Assembly (NCBI GenBank): GCA_018901715.1
Contig: JAHIEL010000074.1
Coordinates: forward strand, 1-10,712
Source of the DNA: Patescibacteria group bacterium
GTDB lineage: Bacteria > Patescibacteriota > Minisyncoccia > Minisyncoccales > PEYH01
Direction of reading: 5' to 3'
DNA: 10,712 nt
Both the position numbers and the translations under genes were made by a program. This document shows, piece after piece, positions 1 through 6,674 of the stretch; within the stretch, counting starts at the first letter, position 1, and each line of letters begins with the position of its first letter. The notes beneath the pieces are model-generated. The model was not told the DNA's origin and did not search any database. It saw only the letters and a list, made by a program, of their open reading frames with translations.

Positions 1-170
1 GCAGAAAGTGGCTCTTCTTGAATATCTAAAGCATAAACCATACCTTTGCCTAATTTTTTTGCCAAAGGAATTACAAAACCGCCAGGACCGCAACCAAATT
101 CTGCGGCATGATAATCAGGCCTTAATTCAAGCTGGCTCACTATGTCTTCTGGTTCTAAAAAACTAACCAT
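1..170 (-). CDS. Class I SAM-dependent methyltransferase, N-terminal part (runs off the window)
   Basis: The first 56 codons of a minus-strand gene are visible; the rest lies beyond base 1. Residues 23-32 read AEFGCGPGGF, the glycine-rich motif I that binds S-adenosylmethionine in Rossmann-fold (class I) methyltransferases. It is followed about 17 residues later by VYALDI, where the acidic residue D49 would contact the ribose of the cofactor. The substrate cannot be told because the substrate-specific C-terminal half is missing. The ATG (168-170) shares one base with the gyrA stop codon (TAATG), so translation is probably coupled to gyrA and the gene is probably in the same operon. No separate Shine-Dalgarno sequence is seen. 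The family call is firm; a UbiE-like or other small-molecule methyltransferase is possible but unproven. Confidence 0.8.
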   Translation of the reverse strand, partial: MVSFLEPEDIVSQLELRPDYHAAEFGCGPGGFVIPLAKKLGKGMVYALDIQEEPLS

Positions 171-3100
171 TATATTCTAATTAATGACATTATTTTATCT
201 TCTTTTGATAAATTCATTATTCTAACGCCTTGGGTTGCCCTACCAAGAGAAGAAATGCTTTTGGCTGTAGTTCTTATAACTTGCCCTTTTTTTGAGATAA
301 TAATTAAGTCCTCCTGCCCCTTTAATATCTCCGTCCTTACCAATGCGCCCGTTCTTTGTGTGAGCTCGGCGGTCTTAATACCAGTGCCTCCTCTACTTTG
401 TTTACGATAATTGCCAAGCTTAGTTTTCTTCCCATATCCGTTCTCGCTTATTACTAAAAGATAATCTTTCTCATTAGCTTTTTCTATAACCTCCATACCA
501 ATCACTTTATCATCTTTCTTAAGCCGTATACCTTTATTGCCGGCTGCATTCCTTTGCATTGGCCTAATGTCACTCTCTTTAAACCGTATGGACTGGGCTT
601 TTTCAGTAATAAGAATTATTTCGCTCTTACCGCTTGTTCTTTTTACAGAGCAAAGCAAATCATCCTTTTTTAACCTTATGGCAATCAACCCTGATTTTCT
701 AATATTATCAAAATCCTTCAGTTTTGTTTTTTTAATTATACCATTTTGTGTGGCCATAACTAAATGCTCAATCTTTTTTTCCTCATCTTCCTTGCCAAGA
801 GGCAAGATGGCTAAAACCTTATCATTTGGAGTAATTTCCAAAAAATTTACAAGCGCTTTTCCGTTAGCTGTTCTATTGCCTTGTGGTAATTCATGAGCAG
901 GCACTAAAAATACCTTTCCTGAATCAGTAAAAAATAAAATGTTATCTAATGTGTTTGCTAATAAAAAATGTTTTATAAAATCCTCGTCTCTTGTTTTCAT
1001 TCCAATAATGCCTTTGCCTCCTCTGTGCTGGGTTTTGTAAACAGTTGGACTCATTCGCTTAATATATCCATTATTAGTAAGGGTAATCAAGGTCTCTTCT
1101 TCTGCAACTAAGTCCTCGACAGAAATATCATCAACTTTTTTCACGAAAACTTTTGTTCTTCTCTCGTCCCCAAAGTCCTCTTTTAATTTCTTAAGCTCTT
1201 TTTTAATAACTGCCTTAACTTTTTGTTTGCTTTTTAAAATTGCTTGGAGATCTCTAATGTTTAATTTAATTTGATTTAACTCATCTTCTATCTTTTTGCG
1301 TTCCAGTTTTGCCAGGGCAGAAAGCTTTGTCTCTAATATCGCTTCTGCCTGAATGTCTGTGAGCTTAAACTGTTTTTTAAGCTTGACCTTGGCATCCTCC
1401 CTGTCATCTGCTTTTTTAATCGTTTGTATTACTTGATCAATTTTAGAAAGACATTTTGCAAGACCTTCTAAAATATGCTCTCTTTCTTTTGATTTTTTAA
1501 GTTCATATTTTACCCTTCTTACAACTACATCTTTTCTGTGTTCAAGATAATAATGAATAACTTCTGGAAGAGAGAGCGTCCTTGGCTGGATACCATCTAC
1601 TAAAGCAATCATATTCAAGTGGAATTTTTTCTGTAAGTCCGTGGTCTTATATAAGTAGTTTAAAATTTTCTGCGGAAACGCCTCTTTTTTAAGCTCCATA
1701 ATAATCCTCATCCCATCTCTATCTGACTCATCTCTTGCATCTTTTATTCCTTTAATTTTCTTATCTTGAATTAATTTAGCAATTTGAGTTACTAAAGAAG
1801 ATTTTTGAACCTGATAAGGAATCTCTGTTATGACTATTCTCCAGCCATCATTTTTGGTCTCCTCAATATCTGCTTTGCCCCTTATAAGAATAGGGCCTCT
1901 TCCTTGCGAATAAGCAGAAATAATCTCTTTCTGGTCATAAATTATTCCAGCTGTTGGAAAATCAGGACCCTTGATAAAAGCAAACAAATCCTCTGTTTTT
2001 GCCTGCGGATTATCAAGCATATAAATTGCTGCATCGCAAACCTCTGATAAATTATGTGGAGGGATATTAGTAGCCATACCAACAGCAATTCCAAGTGAAC
2101 CGTTTAGCAAAAGTTGCGGTGGCAAAGCAGGCAAAACAACTGGCTCCTGCCTGCTACCATCATAATTGTCCATAAAATCAACTGTCTCCTTTTTAATATC
2201 TAATAGCATCTGCTCTGATAAGGCAGTAAGCTTTACTTCTGTGTAACGCATACTCGCACTCGGGTCCCCATCGACTGAATTATGGACAAAAACACCAGAA
2301 GCTAAGGCAAAATTATGATGAGGGTCAACTGTTATATCATAGACATCCTCTTTATTAGAAAGCAACTTAATAGAAACCACTTTATGGTTATAAAACTGTG
2401 ATTCCTCAAGAATCTCTGGAAAATCGTTAAAATAATTTAAGGCATTTTCGAGTGTTGGAATACCATTATTAACCCTCTCTTTTTCATATAAATCAGGTGT
2501 TACTTTTACATTCTCATCCAACAATTTTTTTACATAACCTAAAACTTTGCTTCTCATTACTCTTTTCTTATAATCTGGATCTCTCCATTTCTGCTTCAAG
2601 GAAACCCTCGCCTTATCAGCTAGTTCGTTCATATATTCTGGATTTTCTTCTATGCATTTCCTGTTCGCAGAAATGACGCCATTTATAAATTTCTTCCTAA
2701 AATCCGGATCTTCCCATTGCTCTTTAGTTTTTTGATTATGCAATTCGTGGATTTTTGGATTCTCCCATGAAATCTTAGCCATTTTCTTAAAATGAGCTAC
2801 CGGATACTTCTTCCTAAACTCTGGATCTTCCCATAATTTCTTCATCCTGTGACTCAACTTTTCCCTCATGGCCGGATCTTGAAATTTCTTCTTCATTAGT
2901 TTAGATATATGCTCACGATGTTCGGGATTTGACCAAAGTTTAACAGAAATCTCTTTCATATGTTTTGCCATTTGGTTCCTGTACTCTTCATTCTCCCACC
3001 TTTTTTCTATTTCATTGCTTTTTAAGTCGCTCATCAATTTGGGGAATTCTTTGGTTTGCCATAATCTTTTGAGATTCTTACTAGACTGTGTTCGCATAAA

Positions 3101-5641
3101 CTCTTTATAATCGGGATTTCGCCACATTTCTTTTCTTGCCTCAATCCAAAGTTTTCTATATTTTGGGCTCTGCCACATTTCTTTATTTCTTTGAGATAAT
3201 CGCTCTGAATAAATTTTTCTATTCTCTGGGTTAGCCCAAAATTTTTGTCTTCCTTCTGCTAATTTTTTGACATAAGCTGGATTTTCCTTATGCCTTAAAG
3301 AGGCAATCTCTTTATGTTTTTGCCAGTGTTTTCCCCATGGTATTCTCTCAATATTAATCGGATTGTTATTTAATTTATCGAAATCTTTATGATGTCTTAT
3401 TCTACCGGCGCTCTTATCATAAACACCTTGTGCTAAATTCCATTCATCAGCTAAGCGATGAATAAACGCCCAGCTTTCTTCTTTGGGCTGATAAACCATT
3501 CTATAGTCCTTTAAATTTAACTTCTCTGTTCCTTCACAGGATTTAATGTAAACAGGCATCAAAGAATCGCCTATCTTAAGATTTTCTGCCTCTTTGTATT
3601 TTCCATTTTTTAGTAAAAACTTATGATCCAGCGTACACTTAATTTTTTCTCCATTGTCTATGGTTATCTCTATAATTTTTTCTTTTTTCCTTGTTAACCG
3701 CGGAGAGCTAATTTCTGCAACCTCAACCTTCTTGCTTTGATGATTAAAACTAAATGTCCAGTGCCTCTTCCCCTCTTTTTGTTCCTTGATCAATTTTTTA
3801 AAATTTATACTTCCTCCATCGCATAATCTAATCTCTGTGTCTCCAGTAAAACATCCAAAATTTCCTTGACCCTTGACCAATAGATATCTTAGCGAAAAAT
3901 CCTGTGCCATTCTGACTAAGGAATCATAAACCGCCTGATCGCTATGCGGGTGGTAATGACCAAGGCAATTATGCGAAACTATTCCATTAGCAATAAACTC
4001 ATGCTCATTTTCTACTTCGAAATCATAAGTTTCTTGCGCTTTCACTTTCTCAATTGACGAAACCTTAAGAAAATAAATTTTATTTTTAATGATATGCTCT
4101 AAGAATCCAAAAAGCGGAGAACCAATTTTCTCTATTTTATCCATAATTCCCCAATCAACAACTTGAGTTTTTCTTAAGGACTTGTCCCAAAGATCTGATG
4201 AATATCTTATTTTACAACCTGCTCTGTGTTTTATCCCTTCTCGAAACTTTATTCCGTCTCCGTCCTCATACCAACCGCCGCCTAAATGTTCTCTGCTCAA
4301 TTCTCCAAATAGAATTTCGCCAGCGTAAGGAATTATGTCGTGGGAAAATCCGCAATCTCTCCTGTCGCCCTCATTTGCAATATATTTCTGGACTCTGGCG
4401 CTCTTCTTCTTAGAGGCCAAATTCAACAACTTAATAAATCTCACCGCTGCCTTTCCCCCAAGCTCCAGAGCATAAGGATCGTGCCTCGCCATTACAAGAC
4501 GCTGATTGATAAAACCCCCCTTGCTGGGTTTCAAAATATACTTTGAAGCAATAAATCCTTGGTGATGAAGAAGAAGCATTAAGCCATCTATCAATTCTTC
4601 TGATATTGAACCGTAATTAACATAAGGTTTGTTTTTGTGAATGTGCCCGTCGCCGTCAATCATTCCGGAAATAAGAGAAAAAATAACTTCAGCTGGCGAA
4701 CGGAAAATTTCCATGGGGATTCTTTTCGTGTAGGCATTAACCCCTGATATAGAAAAATTGCGCACAAAAAATTCGTTAATGTCCTTGCGGTTAATCCTTA
4801 AAAAATATTGTTTATTATTAAAAACATCGCCTTTATTATTCTGATATTTATAGCGGTGAACTTCTGCTTTCGGCAAATAGCCGAATTCTTTCTCAAATAT
4901 AGAAGCTATCCTGTCAGCAATCCCTGGCTCATCGCCGAGGCAAAAACAAATTCTTGGAAGTTTTTTTCTGCTATAATCATTTGATATTGAGCCGTCAGCC
5001 AAGAAGATGCCCAATAAATAAGCAATATTTTTATTTAGATATTGTGGCTGGCTTTTATCAATCCTCTTTAACTTGACTAAATTTCCAATATCTGGATAGT
5101 GTGTCCTCGCGACCACAAAATCATCTTTGGTAAGCTCTTTTGCCTCCTTCCACACAAAATTCCAATCTTGGGTTAATGTCTTAAACTTTTGAGAAGGAGT
5201 CACAATATTTGAAAGTCCATTATCTAATTTAACCTTTAGTAATGGTTTCTTGGGCATTTTGTAAAGCTTAACAACCCTTTCTATTCCTTTCTGAGTATAA
5301 ACACCATCTCCCACTCTGATTTCTTGAATTGGGATTAATCCTTTCTTGCTTAATATCAAAGTATCTTTTACAAAACATTCTCCCACAACATTGGCTGATT
5401 TTCTAAACTTAGAATTATGATAAAGCCCTTGTTCAAGCATGGCATACAATATCCTTCTATGAACCGGCTTTAATCCGTCCCTAACATCAGGCAATGCCCG
5501 AGAAACAATAACTGACATTGCATAATCTATATAGCTTTCTTCCATTTCCTGCTTAATCTCTCTCGGCTTTACATAGCCGATCTCCTTGCCGAGCTCAGCT
5601 TTGTCTTTATGCTTTTTATTTTTATCCTCTTTTTTAGCCAT
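170..5641 (-). CDS. gyrA: DNA gyrase subunit A precursor containing two inteins
   Basis: GyrA is the DNA-cleaving subunit of gyrase, the A2B2 topoisomerase II that introduces negative supercoils using ATP. The precursor has 1823 residues; removing C89-N558 and C597-N1121 leaves 828, a normal GyrA length. The exteins show the winged-helix region with HYHPHSDQAVYD (562-573), the catalytic tyrosine in MRYTE (Y1133, Y138 after splicing), the tower and coiled-coil region (about 1360-1490), and a C-terminal beta-pinwheel. The pinwheel has a GyrA box, QHRGGKG (1538-1544), which favours gyrase over topoisomerase IV ParC. The ATG at 5641 is preceded by AGG ten bases upstream and lies 4 bases after the preceding small gene; the stop overlaps the methyltransferase start. 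The residue at the quinolone-resistance position (E. coli Ser83) is Gln. Both inteins keep terminal Cys, terminal HN and a Cys or Ser at +1, so splicing is expected. Confidence 0.96.
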   Translation of the reverse strand: MAKKEDKNKKHKDKAELGKEIGYVKPREIKQEMEESYIDYAMSVIVSRALPDVRDGLKPVHRRILYAMLEQGLYHNSKFRKSANVVGECFVKDTLILSKKGLIPIQEIRVGDGVYTQKGIERVVKLYKMPKKPLLKVKLDNGLSNIVTPSQKFKTLTQDWNFVWKEAKELTKDDFVVARTHYPDIGNLVKLKRIDKSQPQYLNKNIAYLLGIFLADGSISNDYSRKKLPRICFCLGDEPGIADRIASIFEKEFGYLPKAEVHRYKYQNNKGDVFNNKQYFLRINRKDINEFFVRNFSISGVNAYTKRIPMEIFRSPAEVIFSLISGMIDGDGHIHKNKPYVNYGSISEELIDGLMLLLHHQGFIASKYILKPSKGGFINQRLVMARHDPYALELGGKAAVRFIKLLNLASKKKSARVQKYIANEGDRRDCGFSHDIIPYAGEILFGELSREHLGGGWYEDGDGIKFREGIKHRAGCKIRYSSDLWDKSLRKTQVVDWGIMDKIEKIGSPLFGFLEHIIKNKIYFLKVSSIEKVKAQETYDFEVENEHEFIANGIVSHNCLGHYHPHSDQAVYDSLVRMAQDFSLRYLLVKGQGNFGCFTGDTEIRLCDGGSINFKKLIKEQKEGKRHWTFSFNHQSKKVEVAEISSPRLTRKKEKIIEITIDNGEKIKCTLDHKFLLKNGKYKEAENLKIGDSLMPVYIKSCEGTEKLNLKDYRMVYQPKEESWAFIHRLADEWNLAQGVYDKSAGRIRHHKDFDKLNNNPINIERIPWGKHWQKHKEIASLRHKENPAYVKKLAEGRQKFWANPENRKIYSERLSQRNKEMWQSPKYRKLWIEARKEMWRNPDYKEFMRTQSSKNLKRLWQTKEFPKLMSDLKSNEIEKRWENEEYRNQMAKHMKEISVKLWSNPEHREHISKLMKKKFQDPAMREKLSHRMKKLWEDPEFRKKYPVAHFKKMAKISWENPKIHELHNQKTKEQWEDPDFRKKFINGVISANRKCIEENPEYMNELADKARVSLKQKWRDPDYKKRVMRSKVLGYVKKLLDENVKVTPDLYEKERVNNGIPTLENALNYFNDFPEILEESQFYNHKVVSIKLLSNKEDVYDITVDPHHNFALASGVFVHNSVDGDPSASMRYTEVKLTALSEQMLLDIKKETVDFMDNYDGSRQEPVVLPALPPQLLLNGSLGIAVGMATNIPPHNLSEVCDAAIYMLDNPQAKTEDLFAFIKGPDFPTAGIIYDQKEIISAYSQGRGPILIRGKADIEETKNDGWRIVITEIPYQVQKSSLVTQIAKLIQDKKIKGIKDARDESDRDGMRIIMELKKEAFPQKILNYLYKTTDLQKKFHLNMIALVDGIQPRTLSLPEVIHYYLEHRKDVVVRRVKYELKKSKEREHILEGLAKCLSKIDQVIQTIKKADDREDAKVKLKKQFKLTDIQAEAILETKLSALAKLERKKIEDELNQIKLNIRDLQAILKSKQKVKAVIKKELKKLKEDFGDERRTKVFVKKVDDISVEDLVAEEETLITLTNNGYIKRMSPTVYKTQHRGGKGIIGMKTRDEDFIKHFLLANTLDNILFFTDSGKVFLVPAHELPQGNRTANGKALVNFLEITPNDKVLAILPLGKEDEEKKIEHLVMATQNGIIKKTKLKDFDNIRKSGLIAIRLKKDDLLCSVKRTSGKSEIILITEKAQSIRFKESDIRPMQRNAAGNKGIRLKKDDKVIGMEVIEKANEKDYLLVISENGYGKKTKLGNYRKQSRGGTGIKTAELTQRTGALVRTEILKGQEDLIIISKKGQVIRTTAKSISSLGRATQGVRIMNLSKEDKIMSLIRI
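2552..3292 (-). repeat. Array of about 13 W-x-x-P peptide repeats in intein 2 (NUMOD3-like)
   Basis: Residues about 784-1030 are built of short units with a core of an aromatic (usually Trp), two residues often ending in N or D, Pro, a residue, an aromatic, then Arg or Lys (for example WRNPDYK, WEDPEFRK, WRDPDYKK). Cores begin near residues 784, 802, 823, 840, 861, 882, 903, 920, 937, 959, 976, 997 and 1019. Spacings are therefore either 17-18 or 21-22 residues. The region is strongly basic and looks helical. Similar short basic repeats (NUMOD3, also called intron-encoded nuclease repeats) follow HNH or GIY-YIG nuclease domains and are thought to bind DNA. I infer a DNA-recognition role here. 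Units near 784, 861, 882, 920 and 997 lack the Trp or the Pro, so the array is partly degenerate. Confidence 0.75.
3308..3472 (-). other. HNH endonuclease motif in intein 2
   Basis: Precursor residues 724-778 contain RHHKDFDKLNNNPINIER followed by KHWQKH. This fits the HNH pattern of homing endonucleases: H750/H751 with nearby D753 or D755, then N763 in NPxN, then H772 or H776. The paired histidines and the NNxPxN segment are typical of HNH proteins in phages, introns and inteins. The catalytic residues appear present, so the nuclease may be active as a nickase or double-strand cutter. The upstream stretch WAFIHRLADEWNL is probably part of the same domain. The target would be expected to be the intein-free gyrA allele. 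Confidence 0.82.
3968..5377 (-). mobile_element. Intein 1 of GyrA (470 aa) with LAGLIDADG homing endonuclease
   Basis: This in-frame insertion covers precursor residues C89-N558 and splits the conserved gyrase segment VVGE / CLGHYHPH (E. coli VVGD / VIGKYHPH). Block A begins with C89 (CFVKDTLI) and block F is YDFEVENEHEF with H547. Block G ends in VSHN (H557, N558), and the +1 nucleophile is C559. Block B reads VTPSQKF, so the usual T-x-x-H has Gln151 in place of His, which is uncommon. Between the splicing halves lies a two-motif LAGLIDADG endonuclease. Known biology: such inteins excise themselves from the host protein, and the endonuclease spreads the element by cutting intein-free alleles. 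Whether this one is active cannot be told from sequence. The insertion point differs from the Mycobacterium xenopi GyrA intein site, which follows the catalytic Tyr. Confidence 0.95.
4412..5029 (-). other. LAGLIDADG (DOD) homing endonuclease domain of intein 1
   Basis: Two LAGLIDADG motifs are visible: LLGIFLADG at precursor residues 209-217 and LISGMIDGDG at 323-332, about 114 residues apart. This is the arrangement of monomeric, pseudo-symmetric intein endonucleases. The acidic residues expected to bind the catalytic metal, D216 and D329 or D331, are present, so the domain looks intact rather than decayed. The domain edges are approximate. A further ~120 residues lie between the domain and intein block F and are not assigned to a family; they may belong to an additional DNA-recognition region. 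Confidence 0.88.
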
Positions 5642-5645
5642 AATT

Positions 5646-5807
5646 TTAGAACCTGCCTATCCGATAAAAAATAATTATTAAAAAAAGAAAAAAGAAAATC
5701 ACCCCTATACTACATATTATTACCCAAAAAACTATCTTTCTTTTTTCTAAGGGTAAGTTTCTTATTCTATCTAAAAATCCTTTATAATCTTGCGTGTTAT
5801 TTTTCAA
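5646..5807 (-). CDS. Small single-helix membrane protein, 53 aa
   Basis: A short open frame lies between the beta-lactamase-fold gene and gyrA. It encodes a polar, basic N-terminus (residues 1-25, with LPLEKRK at 18-24), then one strongly hydrophobic helix (about 25-47, rich in Ile, Phe and Val), and a short basic tail (YRIGRF). Positive charges flank the helix on both sides, so the topology is ambiguous. The likely start is TTG at 5807, whose TTGA overlaps the TGA stop of the upstream gene by four bases; no ATG exists in this frame. The stop lies 4 bases before the gyrA ATG. It fills the gap exactly, and its composition is protein-like, which supports a real gene. No function is recognised. 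Small one-helix proteins of this style are common in CPR genomes, which is general knowledge rather than a match I could test. Confidence 0.65.
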   Translation of the reverse strand: MKNNTQDYKGFLDRIRNLPLEKRKIVFWVIICSIGVIFFFLFLIIIFYRIGRF

Positions 5808-6457
5808 GGTTTTAACAAAATAATTTTTGTTTCCGAGGGCAAATTATCCTTTTTGATTTTAAGGCAATCTTCTGCTTCTATGTCTTCCTGCCCCATTGCT
5901 TTAAGAAACTCGCTAACTCCATCAATGTCAACACTTAACCCTGGAATCTTATAATTCATTGGAATAATTATTTTTGGCTCTATCTGGTTAGCGATCTTTT
6001 GCGCTTCCACTCCATCAATAGTATATTTTCCGCCTACTGGAATCATTAGAATATCAACATCGCCGACTTTGTCTAATTGTTCTGATAAAAGTTCTTTTTG
6101 ACTGAATTCACCCAAATGGCAAATCTTAATGCCCTCGGCTTCAATTATGTAAACAGTTATTCTTCCTAAATCCTTTTTGTCTTCTTGTTTACGACTAGCA
6201 AAAAAGCCATTTACAAAAACATCTTTTACTTCGTATTCGCCAGGTCCTTGTATTACAAAAGGATTGTCTTTGACAGCAAATATATTGTTATTTTCCTCAT
6301 TATTATGACTCATTAATAACAAATCCGCCCCAAGCAAAGGCAACTTTAATCCAATTGAATTAGAATAAGGGTCTATTATTGTTCTGGTTTTTGTCTTAGA
6401 GTCAGCTGATAAAGACCTTATCTCAAAGCAGGCCTGTCCGTGCCAATAAATTTCCAT
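5804..6457 (-). CDS. UlaG-like metallo-beta-lactamase-fold protein with lost metal ligands
   Basis: At 217 residues this matches the short UlaG-like branch (COG2220) of the metallo-beta-lactamase superfamily. Recognisable parts are WHGQACFEI (5-13), TIIDPYS (26-32), the loop MSHNNEENN (49-57), GPGEYEV (71-77), CHLGEF (113-118), MIPVGGKYTIDG (138-149) and IIPMNYKIPG (164-173). In active relatives the loop reads T-H-x-H-x-D-H, followed later by HLGD and PMHY. Here only H51 remains: the other ligands are N53, E55, N56, E117 and N168, and the His of the usual WxGHS motif is Gln8. The fold seems kept while metal binding is probably lost or changed, so this may be a pseudoenzyme with a binding or structural role. 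The ATG at 6457 follows AAGAGATT, a weak ribosome binding site. It heads the gyrA cluster. Confidence 0.82.
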   Translation of the reverse strand: MEIYWHGQACFEIRSLSADSKTKTRTIIDPYSNSIGLKLPLLGADLLLMSHNNEENNNIFAVKDNPFVIQGPGEYEVKDVFVNGFFASRKQEDKKDLGRITVYIIEAEGIKICHLGEFSQKELLSEQLDKVGDVDILMIPVGGKYTIDGVEAQKIANQIEPKIIIPMNYKIPGLSVDIDGVSEFLKAMGQEDIEAEDCLKIKKDNLPSETKIILLKP

Positions 6458-6476
6458 AATCTCTTAATGTTTAATC

Positions 6477-6505
6477 TATATTTTATATTTTATCATTTAT
6501 TTCAA
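6477..6505 (-). promoter_or_regulatory. Possible promoter of the minus-strand gyrA cluster
   Basis: Read on the minus strand, TTGAAA (6505-6500) resembles a -35 box (TTGACA). It is followed after 17 bases by AATATA (6482-6477) within a very AT-rich stretch; TAAAAT at 6485-6480 is an alternative -10 with a short spacer of 14. The start codon at 6457 would lie about 20 bases downstream of the -10, giving a very short leader. AT-rich sequence produces such matches by chance, so this is tentative. Confidence 0.35.
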
Positions 6506-6555
6506 CTCTGTTCAACTCCTTTACGGAACATTGCTCCACCTCTACTTTTAAAAAA

Positions 6556-6613
6556 CTAGCGGAAATCAGATTTTCATAAGTATAATTTTCTATGCTAGGG
6601 GAAATCCGACTTT
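6556..6613. repeat. Imperfect direct repeat of a degenerate palindromic unit
   Basis: CTAGCGGAAATCAGATTTT (6556-6574) and CTAGGGGAAATCCGACTTT (6595-6613) differ at four of 19 positions, and both are followed by (C)ATAA. Each unit holds a partial palindrome, GGAAATC x GAYTTT. Both resemble the stronger palindromes at 6632-6650 and 7633-7661, so they look like decayed members of the same family. Confidence 0.6.
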
Positions 6614-6631
6614 ATAACGGGGGGAAGAACG

Positions 6632-6650
6632 GGGGAAGTCGGACTTCCCC
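6632..6650. repeat. Perfect 9-bp palindrome GGGGAAGTC-G-GACTTCCCC
   Basis: The arms GGGGAAGTC (6632-6640) and GACTTCCCC (6642-6650) are perfect reverse complements around a single G. The same arms occur at 7638-7656 on the other side of the TraX gene, around a C. A one-base loop is too tight for an RNA hairpin without opening inner pairs, so a DNA-level role (protein binding or a repeat element) is as likely as an RNA structure. It lies between divergent genes, which argues against termination. Confidence 0.75.
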
Positions 6651-6674
6651 GCATTGGATTTCACCAAAAAGTTT

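Larger units (their letters stand above)
2279..3853 (-). mobile_element. Intein 2 of GyrA (525 aa) with HNH endonuclease and repeat array
   Basis: This in-frame insertion covers precursor residues C597-N1121 and splits the gyrase motif GNFG / SVDGD (E. coli GNFGSIDGD). Block A starts at C597 (CFTGDTEI). Block B is CTLDHKF with the canonical T670 and H673. Block F is VYDITVDPHHNF with H1109. Block G ends VFVHN (H1120, N1121), and +1 is S1122, the residue also found in E. coli GyrA. The N- and C-terminal splicing blocks are complete, so splicing is expected. In place of a LAGLIDADG domain the centre carries an HNH nuclease motif and a long array of W-x-x-P repeats. It lies 38 gyrase residues after intein 1 and looks unrelated to it beyond the shared splicing fold, so the two probably arrived separately rather than by duplication. 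Confidence 0.95.

Noticed and set aside
2552..3292. CRISPR-like or DNA-level tandem repeat
   Set aside because: The repetition is at the protein level with varied codons and is in frame within intein 2; the DNA has no constant repeat and spacer pattern.
537..4546. Plus-strand open frames at 537-896, 1805-2047, 4198-4413 and 4340-4546
   Set aside because: They lie antisense inside gyrA, match no family I recognise, and two overlap each other; they are shadows of the coding strand.
170..5641. ParC (topoisomerase IV subunit A) instead of GyrA
   Set aside because: The C-terminal domain has a GyrA box, QHRGGKG, and the pinwheel length of gyrase.
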